DNA of 11,766 bases. It comes from Deltaproteobacteria bacterium (lineage in GTDB: Bacteria > Desulfobacterota > JADFXK01). The notes under the pieces were generated by a model. That model was not told where the DNA came from and ran no database searches. It was given only the letters and a program-made list of their open reading frames with translations. The stretch is taken from assembly GCA_015233285.1 (NCBI GenBank), contig JADFYA010000078.1:1-11766 (forward strand), read 5' to 3'. This document shows, piece by piece, positions 1 through 6,002 of this stretch. How positions within the stretch are numbered: position 1 is the first letter of the stretch; each line of letters begins with the position of its first letter. The translations under genes were made by a program, and so were the position numbers.

Positions 1-213
1 CTGAGAAAATTGCCAACGCAATCATTTTGGTACATCAACTCACGAATTGTGGAACGTTACTTCTCGATTCTAAATTCACGACCGGGTCTCGACATTGGCT
101 TGCGTCTGGCTTAAGTTAATGACATTGGGTTACGTGTTACGACTTGCAGGTGTAGGTTGCCGGGCCGCGAGTTATGGATTAGTCTAAAGGATGCAGTCCC
201 GGCCGGGTATATG
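1..213. other. Gene-free flank downstream of the RelE-type toxin
   Basis: No convincing reading frame or RNA gene is visible here. The stretch contains a degenerate heptamer tract (129-162, listed separately) and a perfect 10-bp palindrome CCCGGCCGGG at 198-207. That palindrome lies just beyond the stop codon of the minus-strand toxin gene. It has no spacer and no following T-run, so it is not a normal intrinsic terminator. Confidence 0.5.
129..162 (+). repeat. Degenerate GTTRCNN heptamer tract
   Basis: Read on the plus strand the tract divides into GTTACGT, GTTACGA, CTTGCAG, a six-base GTGTAG and GTTGCCG. This matches the 7-bp period and GTTRC core of the much cleaner arrays at 5780-5863 and 5964-5998. 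It appears to be a decayed member of the same dispersed repeat family. Confidence 0.5.
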
Positions 214-516
214 TTACCCCGGGAAGTGTTTATAGAAATCACCTCTTGTTCCCACATAACGAAACAAGATGATTTTTCCCTTTCTATCAAGCTCGACACC
301 GACCCGGTAATTGGCAAAACGGAGACGATAGCAGGAGGGCCATCCCGTAAGTTTCTTTATATTTGTTAACTTAAATGGATTATCTATTCCGGAGTGATGT
401 TCTTCAAGAAATTCTGCAATCGTTTTGCGGACCTCAGGATCAACATGGTGAAAACTTTTGTAAAATGTAGGCATGATTTTCATTTGCCACATATTATCGG
501 CAGCCATACTGGTCAA
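214..516 (-). CDS. RelE/ParE-family toxin of a type II toxin-antitoxin system
   Basis: The 100-residue product fits the RelE/ParE superfamily, whose RelE-type members cleave mRNA in the ribosomal A site. Visible family marks are an N-terminal helical part (about 18-42), a KKLTG segment (54-58), the YRLRFANYRVGVEL strand pair (63-76), then FRYVGTRGDFYKHFP (85-99). Arg64/Arg66, Arg91 and Tyr95 sit where RelE carries its catalytic Arg and Tyr residues. The TTG start at 516 is chosen because AAGG lies six bases upstream and the start overlaps the antitoxin stop codon (TTGA, four shared bases). ATG codons at 507 and 492 are alternatives. It lies downstream of its presumed antitoxin in the same transcript. 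mRNA interferase activity is inferred; a ParE-type gyrase poison cannot be excluded. Confidence 0.85.
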   Translation of the reverse strand: MTSMAADNMWQMKIMPTFYKSFHHVDPEVRKTIAEFLEEHHSGIDNPFKLTNIKKLTGWPSCYRLRFANYRVGVELDRKGKIILFRYVGTRGDFYKHFPG

Positions 517-764
517 ACCAGGCCTTCTTTTCTTATCTTATCCAGGAAGTCGGCAATAGTCAAAGCCTGTTCGTCGCGATCAACCCGCTGGGAATACTTG
601 ATCGCCTCGGCCAGTTCTTCATCCTCAACGTAAGGGATATCCCGATCTTGCAACTCATCTGGTTCTTGAATGATTTTAACAAATTCAGCCGGAAGAGTTT
701 CCAGGAAAGCTAACACCTTCCGGGCCAACTCCTGGTCGTATAGTTCGAGCCTCAACGAAGTCAT
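513..764 (-). CDS. Antitoxin partner of the RelE-type toxin
   Basis: This small acidic protein (83 residues) is encoded directly upstream of the RelE-type toxin and overlaps it by four bases, the standard arrangement for a type II antitoxin. I do not recognise a named antitoxin family from the residues. The protein has an N-terminal helical portion (about 9-34), a very acidic centre (EDEELAEAIKYSQR, about 47-60) and a charged amphipathic end (TIADFLDKIRKEG, about 69-81) that could wrap the toxin. ATG 764 is preferred over a longer TTG start at 839 because AAGGA lies eight bases upstream of it and because the promoter at 811-839 would place the longer start before the transcription start. The role is inferred mainly from position. 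Confidence 0.75.
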   Translation of the reverse strand: MTSLRLELYDQELARKVLAFLETLPAEFVKIIQEPDELQDRDIPYVEDEELAEAIKYSQRVDRDEQALTIADFLDKIRKEGLV

Positions 765-810
765 ACTGTTTCCTTGGTGAATAAGGTTTAATCCATGACT
801 TACTAATTTC

Positions 811-839
811 ATTATATCCCAAGGCCGCTTGGTTGACAA
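811..839 (-). promoter_or_regulatory. Sigma70-type promoter of the antitoxin-toxin operon
   Basis: On the minus strand a -35 TTGTCA (plus 834-839) is followed by a 17-bp spacer and a perfect -10 TATAAT (plus 811-816). Transcription would start near 804 and give a leader of about 40 nt before the ATG at 764. The spacer holds an operator-like inverted repeat, listed separately. Confidence 0.75.
819..832. promoter_or_regulatory. Operator-like inverted repeat inside the promoter spacer
   Basis: CCAAG and CTTGG arms flank a four-base centre, lying exactly between the -35 and -10 boxes of the minus-strand promoter. Type II antitoxins usually bind such sites alone or with their toxin to repress their own operon. 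Binding by this antitoxin is an inference. Confidence 0.5.
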
Positions 840-925
840 GAGGTATCTATAGGTGTGTTGCTAGACCTGGAGGCGTACTTTACATGATTTAATCCAAATT
901 GGCAGAAGTTAATACTGGAGGAAAT

Positions 926-1219
926 ATGAGATATGTCGGCTTGCATGAATATGTTAAAACTGCCCTTAAAGTGGCTGAGTATCAAAAGGATGCTGAAGTC
1001 GGTTGTGTGGTGGCCACGGTGCCGGTCCTTCCAGGATGCATGACTCAGGCCGACAATTTTGAAGAGGCCCGGGACAACCTGATTGATGCGATAGAACTCT
1101 GGGTTACGGTGGGATTGAGGGAGGGGGAGGAGATGCCGGAGGTGAATGGGGTCCGGTTAGCCACTTCGGTAGAAAGGTTGGAGAATCCCGCAAACACCGG
1201 AGGTGCGGCTTATGCATAG
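926..1219 (+). CDS. hicB: HicB-family antitoxin
   Basis: The 97-residue product has the HicB partial RNase H-like fold signature: strand VGCVVATVPVLPGC (about 29-42), then the helix containing NFEEARDNLIDAIELWV, then GEEMPEV before a short tail. HicB neutralises the HicA mRNA interferase. No extra C-terminal ribbon-helix-helix or HTH domain is evident, so this is a short form and DNA binding is uncertain. ATG 926 is chosen because GGAGG lies four bases upstream; a TTG at 899 has no such support. The order hicB-hicA is the reverse of the E. coli locus but is also common. The gene overlaps hicA by eight bases, implying translational coupling. The promoter is unclear; TTGCTA (858-863) with TACATG (881-886) is a weak candidate. 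Confidence 0.85.
   Translation: MRYVGLHEYVKTALKVAEYQKDAEVGCVVATVPVLPGCMTQADNFEEARDNLIDAIELWVTVGLREGEEMPEVNGVRLATSVERLENPANTGGAAYA
1199..1203 (+). promoter_or_regulatory. Ribosome binding site for hicA inside hicB
   Basis: GGAGG lies eight bases before ATG 1212 and within the last codons of hicB. It decides the hicA start in favour of ATG 1212 over the in-frame GTG at 1203, which overlaps the site itself. Confidence 0.7.
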
Positions 1220-1430
1220 AATTGGGCCGTGTTCCAGAGATGAGCTTATCAGAAAGCTTAAGAGCCTAAGCTTTATTGGACCATTCAGCGGCGGCAGACA
1301 CAGTTACATGAAGCGAGAGCATTATAGATTGACAATCCACAACCCCCATGGGAAACAGATCTCTTCGCAATTTATCAAAGAATTGTTGAAGCAAGCGAAT
1401 ATCTCCCCGGAAGACTGGCTGAATGTTTGA
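1212..1430 (+). CDS. hicA: HicA-family mRNA interferase toxin
   Basis: This 72-residue protein matches HicA, a small dsRBD-fold toxin that cleaves mRNA. The arrangement is helix (SRDELIRKLKSL, 8-19), strand, the GGRHSYM turn with the expected catalytic histidine (His30), strands YRLTIHNPHGK and a closing helix (SSQFIKELLKQANISPEDWL). The usual family motif is G-S-H; here it reads G-R-H, with the histidine retained. Length is normal for the family. The start overlaps the end of hicB, so toxin synthesis should depend on antitoxin translation. Confidence 0.88.
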   Translation: MHRIGPCSRDELIRKLKSLSFIGPFSGGRHSYMKREHYRLTIHNPHGKQISSQFIKELLKQANISPEDWLNV

Positions 1431-1541
1431 CCTATCCAGCGGATATAATTCACTGTAAGTTGAAGAAACCATGTGGCGACGCGTCATGCTGCAGCTTTTT
1501 TCATAAATTTAGACACTCTTTCCCCTATCTTTTCTTTCCTC

Positions 1542-1570
1542 TTGACATTTTCCTCGAAGTATGATAACAT
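1542..1570 (+). promoter_or_regulatory. Candidate promoter for the four-cysteine protein gene
   Basis: A consensus -35 TTGACA (1542-1547) is separated by 17 bp from TAACAT (1565-1570), a four-of-six match to the -10. The predicted transcript would start near 1577, leaving an unusually long leader of about 190 nt before ATG 1765. Confidence 0.5.
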
Positions 1571-1596
1571 TCATCTCCTAAATCAAGATAACATTC
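1563..1596 (+). repeat. Direct repeat GATAACATTC overlapping the promoter
   Basis: The ten-base word GATAACATTC occurs at 1563-1572 and 1587-1596, 24 bp apart. The first copy includes the -10 box and the second lies in the early transcribed region. This could be a pair of regulator half-sites or chance duplication in AT-rich DNA. Confidence 0.35.
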
Positions 1597-1700
1597 GTTT
1601 TGATACCAATGTTTCAAATTAATTCTTGAATATTACGCGGATATCTCATTCGGCCCTAATCTGCGCAAATCGGTTCAATCTGCGGATTAAGAGGGTAGGG

Positions 1701-1728
1701 CTGGTGTTTCCCGGCTAAGGAACACCGG
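1701..1728 (+). promoter_or_regulatory. Hairpin in the leader of the four-cysteine protein gene
   Basis: GGTGTTTCC (1703-1711) can pair with GGAACACC (1719-1726), leaving one bulged T and a seven-base loop; flanking C1701-G1728 and T1702-G1727 can extend the stem. No T-run follows, so it is not a terminator. It ends 26 nt upstream of the AGGAGG site and may protect the mRNA or affect translation. Confidence 0.4.
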
Positions 1729-1764
1729 TTGCATCTTGTATATGACCGCAAACAGGAGGAAAAA

Positions 1765-2064
1765 ATGTTGGGTGATCCGGATTCAGCCAAAATGGTGGTC
1801 AGACCTGATGTGAATAATTTAAATACCAACAGAATCCCGTCGGGCAGGTGCGAGACGTGTGTCTATTTCCATCCGGCCGTCAGGCAATACGGAGGTGAAG
1901 GGGATTGTCGGAAAAACCCGCCGGTGATCTCTACCTTCGGCACCAGTGCGGTTAACGATCTGGGTGACAGATGGGCTCGGGTGGCGAAATCCGACTGGTG
2001 CGGCAATTATGTGGATAAACCGGATCTGACGCAAGACAGCCGGGTTCGCCAGGCCAGAACCTAA
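1765..2064 (+). CDS. Small four-cysteine (putative metal or Fe-S binding) protein
   Basis: I do not recognise a named family. The 99-residue product has four cysteines in a recognisable frame: CETCVYF (Cys29, Cys32), GDCRKNPP (Cys48) and, after a conserved-looking W-A-R-V, SDWCGNY (Cys79). C-x2-C, C and C with nearby aromatics suggests a [4Fe-4S] cluster, as in the HiPIP-like small subunits of glycyl radical enzymes such as benzylsuccinate synthase, or a structural zinc site. This comparison is from memory and is an inference. There is no signal peptide or membrane segment, so it should be cytoplasmic. ATG 1765 is chosen because AGGAGG lies five bases upstream; a TTG at 1729 would begin just after the leader hairpin without a binding site. 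Its stop codon overlaps that of the convergent cysK. Confidence 0.8.
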   Translation: MLGDPDSAKMVVRPDVNNLNTNRIPSGRCETCVYFHPAVRQYGGEGDCRKNPPVISTFGTSAVNDLGDRWARVAKSDWCGNYVDKPDLTQDSRVRQART

Positions 2065-2987
2065 CGGACAAACAAATCAGTGCTTAAATATCGTTCTCCG
2101 GTGTCGGGCAGGATAACCACAATCTGTTTTCCCTGGCTCTCGGGCCGCCGGGCGATTTCCAAAGCCGCCCAGGTGGCCGCACCGGAGGATATGCCGCACA
2201 AAATCCCTTCCCATTTCGCCATATCTCGGGCCGTCTCGATGGCCTGGTCATTACTCACCGGAATAATCTCATCAATGATTTGGGTATTCAACACCTGGGG
2301 CACGAATCCGGCTCCGATGCCTTGAATCTTATGGGGCCCGGGTTTCCCGCCGGACAACACGGCAGAGGCGGCCGGCTCTACCGCCACAGCCTTGAAACTC
2401 GACTTCCTGGCTTTGATCGTCTCGGCCACTCCGGTAATAGTCCCGCCGGTGCCGACTCCGGCCACAAATATATCCACCCCGCCTCCCGTGTCGGACCAAA
2501 TTTCCTCGGCCGTGGTCCGGCGATGGATGGCCGGGTTGGCCGGGTTGGCGAACTGATTGGGCATATGGGCCTGGGAGGTGCTTTCCAGTATCTCTTTAGC
2601 CTTGGCTATGGCTCCCTTCATCCCTTCCGGACCCGGAGTCAGGACCAGTTCCGCCCCTAAATGTTTCAGCAGTGCCCGTCTTTCCAGGCTCATCGTCTCG
2701 GGCATAGTCAGGATAAGCCGATACTTTTTGGTGGCGCAGACAAAGGCCAGGCCCACCCCGGTGTTGCCGCTGGTCGGCTCCACAATCGTGCTGTCGGGGC
2801 TGAGCAGTCCCAGGGTCTCAGCCGCCTCAATCATGGATACGGCGATGCGGTCCTTGACGCTGCCTAAGGGGTTCAAAGATTCCATTTTGGCCAGGACGGT
2901 GGCTCCCAGACCCTGAGTGAGATGATTTAACCTGACCAATGGGGTCCGGCCAACGACTTTGGTCACATCAGCAAACATGCCTGTCAT
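2061..2987 (-). CDS. cysK: Cysteine synthase A (O-acetylserine sulfhydrylase)
   Basis: This 308-residue PLP enzyme makes cysteine from O-acetylserine and sulfide in the cytoplasm. Diagnostic sites are the PLP lysine in NPLGSVKDR (Lys45), the substrate loop TSGNTG (72-77), the phosphate loop GTGGT (179-183), and a C-terminal DTGERYLST segment. Length is usual for CysK. ATG 2987 is chosen because AAGGGGA lies seven bases upstream, whereas an in-frame TTG at 3035 would extend the protein with non-homologous residues. The gene begins one base after the cysE stop (TGACATG), and its ribosome binding site is embedded in the last cysE codons, so the two are translationally coupled. CysK and CysE normally associate as the cysteine synthase complex. 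The stop overlaps that of the convergent gene by four bases. A role for the same enzyme on O-acetylhomoserine is possible but unproven. Confidence 0.95.
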   Translation of the reverse strand: MTGMFADVTKVVGRTPLVRLNHLTQGLGATVLAKMESLNPLGSVKDRIAVSMIEAAETLGLLSPDSTIVEPTSGNTGVGLAFVCATKKYRLILTMPETMSLERRALLKHLGAELVLTPGPEGMKGAIAKAKEILESTSQAHMPNQFANPANPAIHRRTTAEEIWSDTGGGVDIFVAGVGTGGTITGVAETIKARKSSFKAVAVEPAASAVLSGGKPGPHKIQGIGAGFVPQVLNTQIIDEIIPVSNDQAIETARDMAKWEGILCGISSGAATWAALEIARRPESQGKQIVVILPDTGERYLSTDLFVR

Positions 2988-2988
2988 G

Positions 2989-3978
2989 TCAATCCCCTTT
3001 CTTTTGGTTGGTAGATCGATGGTGATTGCTCCCAATGTAGACCAGTTCGGGCCGCTTCAGCATCACTTTGGTATCGGGAGGGACGCTTTCGGTTAACCAA
3101 ACATTGCCGCCGATGATTGACCTGGCCCCGATGACCGTCTCGCCGCCCAAGATAGTCGAGTTGGCATAGATGATGACGTCATCTTCGATAGTCGGGTGCC
3201 GTTTCTTGTTTTTGAGCTTTTCTCCGGCATCCCGCGGCAAGGATAACGCTCCCAGGGTGACGCCCTGGTAGAGCCGGACCCGCTCTCCTATTTCGGAAGT
3301 CTCGCCGATGACCACGCCCGTCCCGTGATCGATAAAGAAGCTTTCTCCAATCACCGCCCCAGGATGGATATCAATCCCGGTATGGCTGTGCGCGTACTGG
3401 GTCATAATCCGGGGGATGATGGGCACGTTCAGCCGATGCAGGCAGTGGGCCATGCGGTAGACGTTGGTGGCAAATAATCCCGGATAACTAAAGATGACTT
3501 CGTCATAACTCCTGGCCGCGGGATCACCCTCCAGCGTGGCCCGAATATCCTTGCCCAACACCTCTCTCAGGTTAGGCAAACATTGCAGGAACTCCAGAGC
3601 CAACCCATGGCCCAGGTCATTGCAATGGGATGATGGCTGGGTGTGGCGAAGGCAATCATGCTGAATAGACAAGACAATTTGCCGGGCCAGAGTTTGAAAC
3701 AGGTCCGTTGCTTCCTGACCCAAGGAGTATTCCAGATTGACCGCATCGAGTCGGTTCTGGGTGAAGTATCCCGGAAAAAGGATCCGTCTGGCCTGGTGAA
3801 TGATTTGAATGACTATTTCCCGGGAAGGAATAGGTGCATAGCCCACGTGGTCATAACAGGCTTCCGTGTTGCAGGAAGAAACCAGTTTATGGATTACCTC
3901 TGGAATTCTCTCATAATATTCGTTTACTGTTTCCGGGTGTTGAATGCACTCTTTGGCCAGGCAGATGTCCTTTATCAT
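2989..3978 (-). CDS. cysE: Serine O-acetyltransferase, long (EpsC/SatA-like) form
   Basis: The enzyme acetylates serine with acetyl-CoA to O-acetylserine, the substrate of CysK. At 329 residues it is longer than E. coli CysE (about 273), with a helical N-terminal region (about 1-190) and a C-terminal left-handed beta-helix. Catalytic residues are visible: Asp203 in DIHPG, His218 in [11 protein letters not shown], and His261 in RHPTI, matching Asp143, His158 and His193 of E. coli CysE. The insertion [15 protein letters not shown] before RHPTI is typical of the long form seen in many anaerobes. The ATG overlaps the metW stop (ATGA). The C-terminal tail lacks a terminal isoleucine (it ends KKGD), so docking into CysK, if it occurs, would differ from the E. 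coli pair. Feedback inhibition by cysteine is expected of the family but not visible here. Confidence 0.95.
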   Translation of the reverse strand: MIKDICLAKECIQHPETVNEYYERIPEVIHKLVSSCNTEACYDHVGYAPIPSREIVIQIIHQARRILFPGYFTQNRLDAVNLEYSLGQEATDLFQTLARQIVLSIQHDCLRHTQPSSHCNDLGHGLALEFLQCLPNLREVLGKDIRATLEGDPAARSYDEVIFSYPGLFATNVYRMAHCLHRLNVPIIPRIMTQYAHSHTGIDIHPGAVIGESFFIDHGTGVVIGETSEIGERVRLYQGVTLGALSLPRDAGEKLKNKKRHPTIEDDVIIYANSTILGGETVIGARSIIGGNVWLTESVPPDTKVMLKRPELVYIGSNHHRSTNQKKGD

Positions 3979-4613
3979 GGCTGGTTATCCTTTCCGATCA
4001 GAAAGATGCCGTAGGTGGCCAGTAAATTGGGCAGAAGATTGATAATGCTTCCCTGTTGTTCATGATTGGGAGTCCTGACAGCCACCTCGCGCAGGATGCG
4101 GAATCCGGTCTTTCGGGCGAAGGCCCTAAAATCTTCTATGGTAATCACCCGGATGTTGGGCGTGTCGTACCATTCATAGGGCAGTTGGGGAGAGATAGGG
4201 GCGCGGCCGGTCAGCAGCAGTTGCAGCCGGATCGTCCAGTGACTAAAATTGGGGAAACTGACGATGCCCTTTTTCCCAATGCGCAGCAAGGATTTGATTA
4301 ACCGGTCGGGTTCATAGACCTGCTGCAAGGTTTGGCTGAGAATAACATAATCAAAAGCCTGATCGGGGTAGTCCCGGACTTCCTCGTTAATGTCTCCGTG
4401 GATAACCGACAGGCCCTTGGCCACGCATTCGGCCACCCCGGTCTCGGTTCGTTCTACGCCGGTCCCGACGACTTGTTTATGATCCCTGAGGAATCTAAGT
4501 AAATCGCCTTCGCCGCAACCGAGATCCAAGACCCGAGACCCCGGAGCGACCAGGGAGGCCACTATCCGAAGATCAAACCGGAGTTCATTTTGCTTGACAT
4601 TCAAGGTAGACAC
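3975..4613 (-). CDS. metW: MetW, methionine biosynthesis methyltransferase-fold protein
   Basis: The 212-residue product is a class I SAM-methyltransferase-fold protein of the MetW family. SAM motif I is [12 protein letters not shown] (28-39), followed by HGDIN (72-76), a SFPNFSHW segment (119-126) and [10 protein letters not shown] (145-154), all typical of MetW. The family is nearly always encoded next to metX and is thought to support homoserine O-acyltransferase activity; its catalytic activity, if any, is unclear. The start is GTG 4613, which overlaps the end of metX by 29 bases; a TTG at 4604 is possible. No strong ribosome binding site is visible, so translation probably depends on ribosomes leaving metX. 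Its stop overlaps the cysE start. Confidence 0.92.
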   Translation of the reverse strand: MSTLNVKQNELRFDLRIVASLVAPGSRVLDLGCGEGDLLRFLRDHKQVVGTGVERTETGVAECVAKGLSVIHGDINEEVRDYPDQAFDYVILSQTLQQVYEPDRLIKSLLRIGKKGIVSFPNFSHWTIRLQLLLTGRAPISPQLPYEWYDTPNIRVITIEDFRAFARKTGFRILREVAVRTPNHEQQGSIINLLPNLLATYGIFLIGKDNQP

Positions 4614-5793
4614 GTTCCAGAAAACCTTTCACCATGGTATTTAGCCGCTCGCTGGGCAGCAAAAAGGCGTCATGACCCCAGGCGGCTTCGATTTCGCAAA
4701 AGCTCACGTCCAGGCCGTTTTTTTTCATGGCCTTGACCATGGCCTTGGACTGGTAAGTGGGGTAGAGCCAGTCGGAGGTAAACGATACGACCAGGAACCT
4801 GGCCTTAGCCAGGGCAAAAGCCGCCACGGCCGACCCTTCTCCATAGTGGTATTCCAGGTCGAAATAATCTGCCGCCTTAGTCAGGAATAACAATGAATTG
4901 GCATCGAAACGGTCCACGAATTTGGTGCCCTGGTAATGGAGATAGCTTTCCACCTGGAAGTTCGCGTCAAAATCAAAGGAGAAATCCATCCGGTCCTGGA
5001 GCCGCCGGCCGAATTTATGCCGCATGGATTCATCGGACAGGTAAGTGATATGCCCGATCATCCTGGCCAGGGCCAGGCCCAGGTCCGGTTTCGGCCCGGC
5101 GTAGTAGTCCCCGTTGTTCCAGTTGGGGTCGGCCATGATGGCCTGCCGGGCGACCTCATTAAAGGCAATGGCCAGGGCGGAATGACGGGTGGTTGTGGCC
5201 AGTGGAATGGCCGAGGCGACCATGTCCGGATACCTGACCGTCCATTCCAAAACCTGCATCCCGCCTAAGGAACCCCCAACCACGGACAAGACCCTGGTGA
5301 TACCCAGATGATCCAGCAGGGCCTTTTGGGCCGTAACCATATCCCCCAGGGTGACCAGCGGGAAATCCAGGGCATAGGTCCGATTGACAGCCGGATTGAT
5401 CGACGAAGGACCGGTGCTGCCCATGCAACTGCCCAGGATGTTGGAACACACCACGAAATAGAGGTCGGTGTCGATGGCCTTGCCTGGGCCGACCATGATG
5501 TCCCACCACCCCGGTTTGGGATCGTCCGGGCTGTAGTATCCGGCCACGTGGGAATCCCCGGTCAGGGCGTGGAGGACCAGGATAACATTGCTCTTGCCTG
5601 CATCCAGTTCTCCATAAGTTTCGTAGGCGATGGTCACCGGGCCGAGTTTTGCGCCGCTTTCTAAGAGCATTTCATCAGGCGGCTCGGCAAAGGTGAAGAA
5701 CTTTTTTTCCACGATGCCCACTGAGACGCCGTGCTGATCATGGTCGATATATTCGCTCACATTGGTCACCGGTTTAATCGTTACATGTTGCAT
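4585..5793 (-). CDS. metX: Homoserine O-acetyltransferase
   Basis: This alpha/beta-hydrolase-fold enzyme transfers the acetyl group of acetyl-CoA to homoserine, committing it to methionine. The catalytic triad is Ser175 in GGSLGGMQ, Asp341 in TSDWLYP and His374 in WGHDAF; the substrate segment [17 protein letters not shown] (118-134) is typical. The succinyl-specific variant cannot be fully excluded. Homology probably begins around [11 protein letters not shown] (23-33). The ATG at 5793 and the next four codons lie inside a heptamer repeat array and have no ribosome binding site; GTG 5760 (giving V-S-E-Y) or GTG 5769 are plausible true starts, also without a clear site. It is the first gene of the unit. 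No homocysteine-forming MetY is present in the window. Confidence 0.93.
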   Translation of the reverse strand: MQHVTIKPVTNVSEYIDHDQHGVSVGIVEKKFFTFAEPPDEMLLESGAKLGPVTIAYETYGELDAGKSNVILVLHALTGDSHVAGYYSPDDPKPGWWDIMVGPGKAIDTDLYFVVCSNILGSCMGSTGPSSINPAVNRTYALDFPLVTLGDMVTAQKALLDHLGITRVLSVVGGSLGGMQVLEWTVRYPDMVASAIPLATTTRHSALAIAFNEVARQAIMADPNWNNGDYYAGPKPDLGLALARMIGHITYLSDESMRHKFGRRLQDRMDFSFDFDANFQVESYLHYQGTKFVDRFDANSLLFLTKAADYFDLEYHYGEGSAVAAFALAKARFLVVSFTSDWLYPTYQSKAMVKAMKKNGLDVSFCEIEAAWGHDAFLLPSERLNTMVKGFLERVYLECQAK

Positions 5794-5863
5794 GTTGCAG
5801 GTTACTGGTTGCCGGTTGCCTGTTTCAGGTTGCCGGTTGCCTGTTGCCGGTTACTTGTTTATG
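5780..5863 (+). repeat. Tandem array of twelve GTTRCNN heptamers
   Basis: On the plus strand the sequence parses without slip into twelve 7-bp units: GTTACAT, GTTGCAT, GTTGCAG, GTTACTG, GTTGCCG, GTTGCCT, GTTTCAG, GTTGCCG, GTTGCCT, GTTGCCG, GTTACTT and a degraded GTTTATG. The first two units overlap the annotated metX start. The rest fill the predicted metX leader, where the RNA would read NNGYAAC. The pattern recalls heptanucleotide STRR repeats known from cyanobacteria, but the family here is not identified. Confidence 0.9.
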
Positions 5864-5868
5864 GCTTC

Positions 5869-5882
5869 CAATTCAAGAATTG
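5869..5882. promoter_or_regulatory. Palindrome over the predicted metX transcription start
   Basis: CAATTC and GAATTG arms flank AA, a 14-bp palindrome (CAATTCAAGAATTG). It spans the start point (near 5879) predicted from the promoter at 5886-5914. A repressor bound here would block the met/cys operon. The regulator is unknown. Confidence 0.45.
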
Positions 5883-5885
5883 CCA

Positions 5886-5914
5886 ATTATGCCCGTTTGA
5901 ATCATATGTCTCGA
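5886..5914 (-). promoter_or_regulatory. Candidate promoter of the metX-metW-cysE-cysK operon
   Basis: On the minus strand TCGAGA (plus 5909-5914, four of six matches to the -35) is followed by a 17-bp spacer and CATAAT (plus 5886-5891, five of six matches to the -10). The leader would be about 86 nt to the annotated ATG. No SAM, SAH or T-box riboswitch architecture was recognised in it. Confidence 0.45.
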
Positions 5915-5963
5915 ATCTCGTGTTCTGAGGTTATTTGCTAAATGTTGGGTATATTCTTAACCA

Positions 5964-5998
5964 GCAACATGTAACGAGCAACGAGCAACTTGTAACGA
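5964..5998 (-). repeat. Second heptamer array, inverted relative to the first
   Basis: The plus strand reads GCAACAT, GTAACGA, GCAACGA, GCAACTT, GTAACGA: five exact 7-bp units of GYAACNN, the reverse complement of the GTTRC family. It sits just downstream of the nitroreductase-like gene. Bases 5964-5977 are a perfect inverted copy of 5778-5791. Confidence 0.85.
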
Positions 5999-6002
5999 GA
6001 AT

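Larger units (their letters stand above)
1431..1764 (+). other. Intergenic region: promoter and long leader of the four-cysteine protein gene
   Basis: No gene was found here. After hicA there is a GACGCGTC palindrome (1478-1485) and GCTGCAGC followed by six T (1488-1501); the stem is too poor to call a terminator with confidence. A promoter (1542-1570), a repeated GATAACATTC, an AATCTGCG doublet (near 1658-1690, giving AATCTGCGCAAAT and AATCTGCGGATT) and a leader hairpin (1701-1728) follow. The AATCTGCG pair resembles a common intergenic repeat remnant. Confidence 0.45.

Noticed and set aside
1488..1501. Intrinsic terminator after hicA
   Set aside because: GCTGCAGC followed by six T has no loop-forming stem of adequate length. 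It remains only a weak possibility.
2280..2660. Plus-strand frame opposite cysK
   Set aside because: It is antisense to a well-supported conserved gene and its composition mirrors the opposite codons.
5159..5509. Minus-strand frame overlapping metX in another frame
   Set aside because: It is out of frame within metX, whose catalytic triad and length are intact. The His/Gly/Pro-rich composition is typical of a shadow.
5794..5880. SAM or SAH riboswitch in the metX leader
   Set aside because: The leader is filled by heptamer repeats. I could not find the paired stems or conserved cores of known SAM riboswitch classes.
5780..5998. CRISPR array
   Set aside because: Units are seven bases with no unique spacers, and no cas genes are nearby.
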